DNA of 36,039 nucleotides. Origin: Clostridia bacterium (lineage in GTDB: Bacteria > Bacillota > Clostridia > Christensenellales > Borkfalkiaceae). The notes beneath the pieces were generated by a model. That model was not told the origin of the DNA. It did not search any database and saw only the letters and a list, made by a program, of their open reading frames with translations. The position numbers were made by a program, and so were the translations under genes. This document shows positions 31,791 through 36,039 of this stretch, piece after piece (positions within the stretch are counted from its first letter, which is position 1; every line of letters starts with the position of its first letter). The DNA lies in NCBI GenBank assembly GCA_017398825.1, contig JAFQEV010000050.1:1-36039 (forward strand). Reading direction: 5' to 3'.

Positions 31791-32354
31791 ATGCAGGACA
31801 ACTTGCTCGGCTATAACGAAGAGGGAAAATCGAATAGTTATACTTTTTACGGCGTGCTTTTGCTGATTTTGCTCGTGGTTTTTTACCTGAGCACGTCCGT
31901 TTTTTCACTCGTTAAGGTCGAGGGGTCTTCTATGTACTCAACTTTAGTTGACGGTGACGTTTTGTTTGTAAATCGCGCTTTAAAAGCCGACCGCGGTGAC
32001 GTTATCGTGTTTGATTACCCAAGTCACGGAATGGTGATAAAACGCGTTATTGCGATTGAGGGCGATGAAATTAAGTGTGAAAACGATAAGGTTCATATAA
32101 AGTATGCTGGAACTAATGAATTCGTTATATTAAACGAGCCGTATCTTTCGGTTGATACTCCGTATTTTCCGAGTGCGGTAATAGGTGAGGGTGAATTATT
32201 CGTTATGGGTGATAATAGACCCATTAGTGAAGACAGTAAAATTTACGGACCGATTAAGAAAGAGTACGTTAAAGGCGTGGTTACTAAATCTACAATTAAG
32301 AACAAAAAGGTTATAACCTCGCTATTTGGCTGGGCGTTTAAATTTAGCGAATAG
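31791..32354 (+). CDS. lepB: Signal peptidase I
   Basis: A 187-residue membrane protease that removes signal peptides from exported proteins. One span (residues ~19-40) leads to the catalytic serine S47 (VEGSSMYSTL) and the general-base lysine K84 (MVIKRVIAIEGD). The GDNRPISEDSKIYGP box confirms the family. It is of the short Gram-positive SipS type. GGAGAG lies before the ATG, and the gene sits one base after the DUF951 gene. The spacing to the next membrane protein is 12 bases. Confidence 0.95.
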   Translation: MQDNLLGYNEEGKSNSYTFYGVLLLILLVVFYLSTSVFSLVKVEGSSMYSTLVDGDVLFVNRALKADRGDVIVFDYPSHGMVIKRVIAIEGDEIKCENDKVHIKYAGTNEFVILNEPYLSVDTPYFPSAVIGEGELFVMGDNRPISEDSKIYGPIKKEYVKGVVTKSTIKNKKVITSLFGWAFKFSE

Positions 32355-32366
32355 GAATTTACGATT

Positions 32367-32882
32367 ATGAGAGAACTTTACACAACCGAATACGTTGAAA
32401 AATATAGAAAACTTAAAAAACGCCAAGTAATTACTTACGTGGTAGTTTGTATCCTTGCATTGCTACTCGTTGTAGGGATAATTATTTATTACGCGTTCGA
32501 GCCGTACAAAACTAAAGCGAGAATACCGCTTATGATTGCGATGTTTTTGGTAATAATTGCGTTCGTGACGTACTCGTTTTTGCATTTCCAGTTTATTTAC
32601 GGTAGCGTTAGAAAATATTTTAACTTTTTGCTGTTTTCAGCGTGTGGAAAGAGAAACGTTGATAAAGTAACCGTTTTAAGCGTTTTTAGCGATACGGTTG
32701 ACAAAAGTGGTATAGACTGTACGAGAATAGTAGTTCTCGAGTGGTCGGACGCGCAAAACGATTACGTTGAACACACCATCTACGTCGATAATGAGGTGGT
32801 TGTTGACGATATTTGTGAAGGCGATATTTTAACAGTGGCAACAAATTCCAGCTATTTGCTTGCATATAAGAAGGAGAATTGA
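32367..32882 (+). CDS. Hypothetical membrane protein with two spans
   Basis: A 171-residue protein I do not recognise. A basic N-terminus (EKYRKLKKRQ) is followed by two spans at about residues 20-41 and 52-72 and a soluble C-terminal domain of about 95 residues that alternates short strands (VDKVTVLSVFSDTVD, CTRIVVLEWSDAQNDYVEH). It contains no catalytic motif that I can name. It is tightly packed between lepB and the pepF-like gene, overlapping the latter's start by one base, so it is co-expressed. A role in envelope or secretion is a guess from its neighbours. Confidence 0.7.
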   Translation: MRELYTTEYVEKYRKLKKRQVITYVVVCILALLLVVGIIIYYAFEPYKTKARIPLMIAMFLVIIAFVTYSFLHFQFIYGSVRKYFNFLLFSACGKRNVDKVTVLSVFSDTVDKSGIDCTRIVVLEWSDAQNDYVEHTIYVDNEVVVDDICEGDILTVATNSSYLLAYKKEN

Positions 32883-34651
32883 TGAAAAGAGGCGAAATAG
32901 AACTTAAATACAAGTGGAATACTGACGAGATATTAAGCGGAAAAGAGGAATTTGTTTCAAGACTAAAATCACTCGAAAAATCTTTAGATTTTTCATCTTT
33001 TAAAGGCACGCTTAACAACGTTCAACAAATAAAGGCGTGCTTTGATAAAATGTATTCATTGCTTTCCGAACTTGAAATACTTTCGGTGTACGCAATGATG
33101 AAAAGAGATGAGGACGGTACAAGCCCCTTAGGCAATGAACTTTCATGTATGATTGAGGAAGTTTCGGTTAAGTTTTCGAGCGAGGTTTCGTTCATTGAGC
33201 CGGAGCTTTCACTCCTTGGTGCATCAAAGCTCACGGAGTTTGCATCTGATCCCATAATGAAAGATTACAACCTTGATTTAAAGAGGGTGGTTGACTTTTT
33301 ACCACACCTTTTGTCTGAGGAGACGGAAAAAGTTTTATCTCTCGGTGGAAAGGTTTACGGTGGTTATGACGATGCGTTTTCTATGCTTGATAACGTAGAC
33401 CTTGATTTTCCCACTATTAAGGTTGACGGCAAAAAAGTAAAGGTAACTCACGCAACTTACTCACTTTTATTGCAAAACCCAAACGTTTCAGTTCGCCGTT
33501 CGGCGTTTAAAGCGTATTATAAGGCGTACGAAAAGGTTTTAAACACGATAACTGCGCTTTATAAGGGAAACGTGGATAAGGACGTGTTCTTATCAAGGGT
33601 AAGAAAATTCCCGTCGTCTTTAGCAAAGGCGCTTCACTCCGAGGAGGTTGACGTTAAGGTTTATAAAAACCTTATTTCTTCCGTTCATAAGGCTTTACCC
33701 CTTCTTCATAGGTATATTGCCGATAGGAAGGGTATAATAGGACAAAACATTCACATGTACGACTTGTACGTTCCTATAACTGAAAACGCCGATTTAAAGC
33801 TTGATTACGAAGAGGCGTTTGATTTAGTTCTTGAGGGTTTAAAACCGCTTGGCGAAGATTATCTTGATTTGTTAAAGCGAGCAAAGAACGAGCGGTGGAT
33901 TGACGTTTATGAAAACGACGGTAAAAGGAGTGGCGCGTATAGCGTTAGCGTTTACAAAGTACCGCACCCTTACGTTTTACTCAATCACAACAAAACAACG
34001 CACAGCGTATTTACGATAGCGCACGAGCTTGGGCATTCAATTCACTCGTATTTCTCAAACGGCGCACAGCCCGTTAGCAAGGCGGACTACAAGATATTCG
34101 TTGCCGAAGTTGCATCGACCGTAAACGAGATTTTACTTATCAAGTATCTCATTAAAAACGCCAAAGACAAAACTACGAAGAAGTATTTCCTTTCCTATTA
34201 TCTCGATACGATAAGAACGACGTTGTTTAGACAAACTATGTTTTCAGAATTTGAAGAGTTTGCCCACGAAATTGCTGAAAAAGGCGAGCCTTTTACAAAA
34301 GAGGTTTTAAACGCGTTCTATTTAAAGCTCAATAAGAAGTATTACGGTAAAAGCGTTGTTTCGGATAAGGAAATTTCGTTTGAATGGGCGAGAATTCCTC
34401 ACTTTTACAGGGCGTTTTACGTTTATAAATACGCAACCGGCATTATCAGCGCTATAGCGATTGCTGAAAGGATTTTAAACGGTGGAGAAAAAGAGGTTAA
34501 AGAGTATTTTAACTTTTTATCCTCGGGCTGTTCTGATAAGCCCACCGAATTGTTAAAACTCACCGGCGTTGACCTTTTAGACGGCGACGCTATGGAAATG
34601 GCGTTCAAATCATTTGAGGACGCGCTTAACGAATTTGAAAAATTAATTTAA
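32882..34651 (+). CDS. pepF: M3-family oligoendopeptidase F
   Basis: A 589-residue cytoplasmic zinc peptidase that cuts short peptides. The zinc site is H381-E382-x-x-H385 (IAHELGHSIHSYFS), with the third ligand in EVASTVNE further on. Upstream helical lobes form the enclosing channel. AAGGAG precedes the ATG at 32882, which overlaps the preceding stop (TGATG), and the TTG at 32879 is discarded. Such enzymes can degrade signal peptides released by signal peptidase, and lepB is two genes upstream, a plausible pairing. dnaB begins ten bases after its stop. Confidence 0.94.
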   Translation: MKRGEIELKYKWNTDEILSGKEEFVSRLKSLEKSLDFSSFKGTLNNVQQIKACFDKMYSLLSELEILSVYAMMKRDEDGTSPLGNELSCMIEEVSVKFSSEVSFIEPELSLLGASKLTEFASDPIMKDYNLDLKRVVDFLPHLLSEETEKVLSLGGKVYGGYDDAFSMLDNVDLDFPTIKVDGKKVKVTHATYSLLLQNPNVSVRRSAFKAYYKAYEKVLNTITALYKGNVDKDVFLSRVRKFPSSLAKALHSEEVDVKVYKNLISSVHKALPLLHRYIADRKGIIGQNIHMYDLYVPITENADLKLDYEEAFDLVLEGLKPLGEDYLDLLKRAKNERWIDVYENDGKRSGAYSVSVYKVPHPYVLLNHNKTTHSVFTIAHELGHSIHSYFSNGAQPVSKADYKIFVAEVASTVNEILLIKYLIKNAKDKTTKKYFLSYYLDTIRTTLFRQTMFSEFEEFAHEIAEKGEPFTKEVLNAFYLKLNKKYYGKSVVSDKEISFEWARIPHFYRAFYVYKYATGIISAIAIAERILNGGEKEVKEYFNFLSSGCSDKPTELLKLTGVDLLDGDAMEMAFKSFEDALNEFEKLI

Positions 34652-34661
34652 GGGAAACATT

Positions 34662-36039
34662 ATGGCAAAAGATATAAACAACGTACTTCCATATTCTCTC
34701 GAGGCTGAGCAAAGCGTGCTCGGTTCGATACTTATCGATAGGGAAGTTCAATTTGAAATTGCAAGTAAATTAAAGGCTGAGGATTTTTACGTTGAGGCGC
34801 ACAAGCTCATATTCAACGCTATGTTTGAGGTTTTATCCGATGCAAAGCCTGTTGATATGGTTACGGTTATCGACGTTTTGAATAAAACTCCTTCCGTTAA
34901 ATACGATAAAAAGAGCGGAGATAACGCAGAGCTTATGGCAAGCGCTGAGAAGAAATCTATGCTCGATAGAGTGGGCGGTATTGATTATCTCACGGAAATT
35001 TTAAAGAGCACGCCCTCCGCTGCTAACTACGAGTATTATCTTGAAATAGTTAAGCGTGACAGCGTGTTGAGAAAGCTTATAAGATGTTCCGAGGCAATCT
35101 CTAAAGACGCCAAGTCAAGCGATAGCGGTTCTAAATCGGTTGCGTACGCGGAAAAGCTTATCTATGATATTTCCGAACAGTTAGATACTTCTTCGCTTAC
35201 TGACGTAAACGAGAACGTTGACGGAGTTTTGGAGACTTTTCAAAAGATACAAAGCGATAAAAACTATCTTCAAGGCTTACACACGGGCTTTACCGCACTT
35301 GACGATTTAACTAACGGTTTACATAGAGGCAACTTAATTATTCTTGCAGCGCGCCCCTCGGTTGGTAAAACCACGCTTGCAATGAATATCGTTGAAAACG
35401 TTGCCGTTCGCCATCAAGCCGTTTGTGCAGTTTTCGCACTCGAAATGACTAAGTCTGAGCTCACCGAGCGTATGCTTTGCTCAATCGGTGGCGTTAGCGG
35501 TCAAAGGGCTAAGAAGGGTAAACTTGATTCTGATGAGTGGAAAAAGCTTTGGAACGCTCAAAAGATTATTAATTCCACTAAAATTTTCATTGACGACACG
35601 TCAATGACTACTATTCCCGATATTTTAAGTAAGTGTAGAAGACTTAAGAGTTTGCAGGGTGGTAAGCTCGATTTAATCGTAGTTGACCATATTCAACTTA
35701 TGAACGCAGTTAAGTCTAACGAGTCACGTCAAGCTGAAATTACCGAAATTTCAAGAGGGCTTAAAATGATAGCAAAGGAACTTGACGTTCCCGTTATTGC
35801 GCTTTCTCAGCTTAACCGTGCGTCTGAAACGGGTAAGAGAAGGCCTCAACTTTCTGACCTTCGCGAATCTGGTGCGATAGAGCAAGACGCCGATATCGTT
35901 ATGTTTATTCATAGGCCTGACCGTGCTGCTACCGACGAGGCTGAGGCACAGCCGAAAAATCAAGCTGAGGCTGAAATTATTCTTGCTAAAAACCGTTCAG
36001 GTGCTTGCGAATCCTTTAAACTCTTGTTCAAGGGCGAGC
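34662..36039 (+). CDS. dnaB: Replicative DNA helicase DnaB, 3' truncated by window edge
   Basis: The gene runs off the right edge after 459 codons. It opens with the typical PYSLEAEQSVLGSILID. The helicase core has Walker A ARPSVGKTT (GKT at residues 235-237), the DHIQLM form of the usual DYLQLM Walker B, and the arginine finger region LSDLRESGAIEQDADIV. This hexameric enzyme unwinds DNA at the fork. Compared with the Bacillus protein there is an extra stretch of about 22 residues around residues 75-99 (near YDKKSGDNAELM), in the N-terminal linker, just before the family LDRVGGIDYL motif. AAGGGAAA is the ribosome site. The DnaI-like loader is 6 kb upstream on the other strand. Confidence 0.95.
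   Translation, partial: MAKDINNVLPYSLEAEQSVLGSILIDREVQFEIASKLKAEDFYVEAHKLIFNAMFEVLSDAKPVDMVTVIDVLNKTPSVKYDKKSGDNAELMASAEKKSMLDRVGGIDYLTEILKSTPSAANYEYYLEIVKRDSVLRKLIRCSEAISKDAKSSDSGSKSVAYAEKLIYDISEQLDTSSLTDVNENVDGVLETFQKIQSDKNYLQGLHTGFTALDDLTNGLHRGNLIILAARPSVGKTTLAMNIVENVAVRHQAVCAVFALEMTKSELTERMLCSIGGVSGQRAKKGKLDSDEWKKLWNAQKIINSTKIFIDDTSMTTIPDILSKCRRLKSLQGGKLDLIVVDHIQLMNAVKSNESRQAEITEISRGLKMIAKELDVPVIALSQLNRASETGKRRPQLSDLRESGAIEQDADIVMFIHRPDRAATDEAEAQPKNQAEAEIILAKNRSGACESFKLLFKGE

Noticed and set aside
31564-31908. Minus-strand open frame of 114 codons over DUF951 and lepB
   Set aside because: It overlaps three coding regions antisense, with composition of a shadow frame.

Overview
This window is AT-rich, densely packed bacterial chromosome from a low-GC, spore-forming lineage of Bacillota (Clostridia-like). 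The basis is a complete spoIIIAA-AH operon, an ispH-S1 (rpsA) fusion gene, HrcA/CIRCE-type control of groESL, DnaD/DnaI-type primosome genes and the classic Bacillus/Clostridium gene order spoIIIA - asp23/yqhY - nusB - folD - ispA - tlyA - nadK - argR - recN. I cannot name a genus from the sequence. No mobile elements, CRISPR arrays, rRNA or tRNA genes were seen.

Layout. (1) 1-1778: 3' part of an IspH-ribosomal protein S1 fusion and its terminator. (2) 1870-7744: an operon of an N-acetylhexosamine-kinase-like gene, dxs, two multi-membrane-span proteins (DUF5058-like plus a partner) and a membrane-anchored M20 metallopeptidase. (3) 7778-10318: prmA - mtaB - HIT protein, apparently transcribed leaderless. 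(4) 10342-11094: rpsU from a near-consensus promoter, then an unknown charged helical protein. (5) 11104-12562, minus strand: an OadB-type sodium pump with a small OadG-like protein, its promoter overlapped by a perfect 22-bp palindrome. (6) 12581-17132: spoIIIAA-AH. (7) 17162-23464: asp23-like, nusB, folD, ispA, tlyA, NAD kinase, argR, recN. (8) 23474-25529, minus strand: groES-groEL with CIRCE. (9) 25594-27238: dCMP deaminase, cyclophilin and a PH-like membrane protein. (10) 27248-29654, minus strand: dnaD-like then dnaI-like. (11) 29888-36039: a pseudo-hydrolase-like protein, DUF951, signal peptidase I, a membrane protein, PepF-type oligopeptidase and the replicative helicase dnaB, which runs off the right edge.

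How the parts fit. Isoprenoid synthesis recurs (ispH, dxs, ispA), next to translation factors (S1, S21, PrmA, MtaB, TlyA). Primosome genes face each other: dnaD/dnaI leave one side of a 356-bp AT-rich spacer, and the operon that ends in dnaB leaves the other. The most unusual points are the palindrome centred on the oadB -35 box, the orphan OadB/OadG-like pair, the undescribed two-protein membrane module with an M20 peptidase, a hydrolase-like protein whose catalytic serine position is lysine, and divergent ATPase motifs in SpoIIIAA. No single locus looks like a wholly new defence or mobile system.
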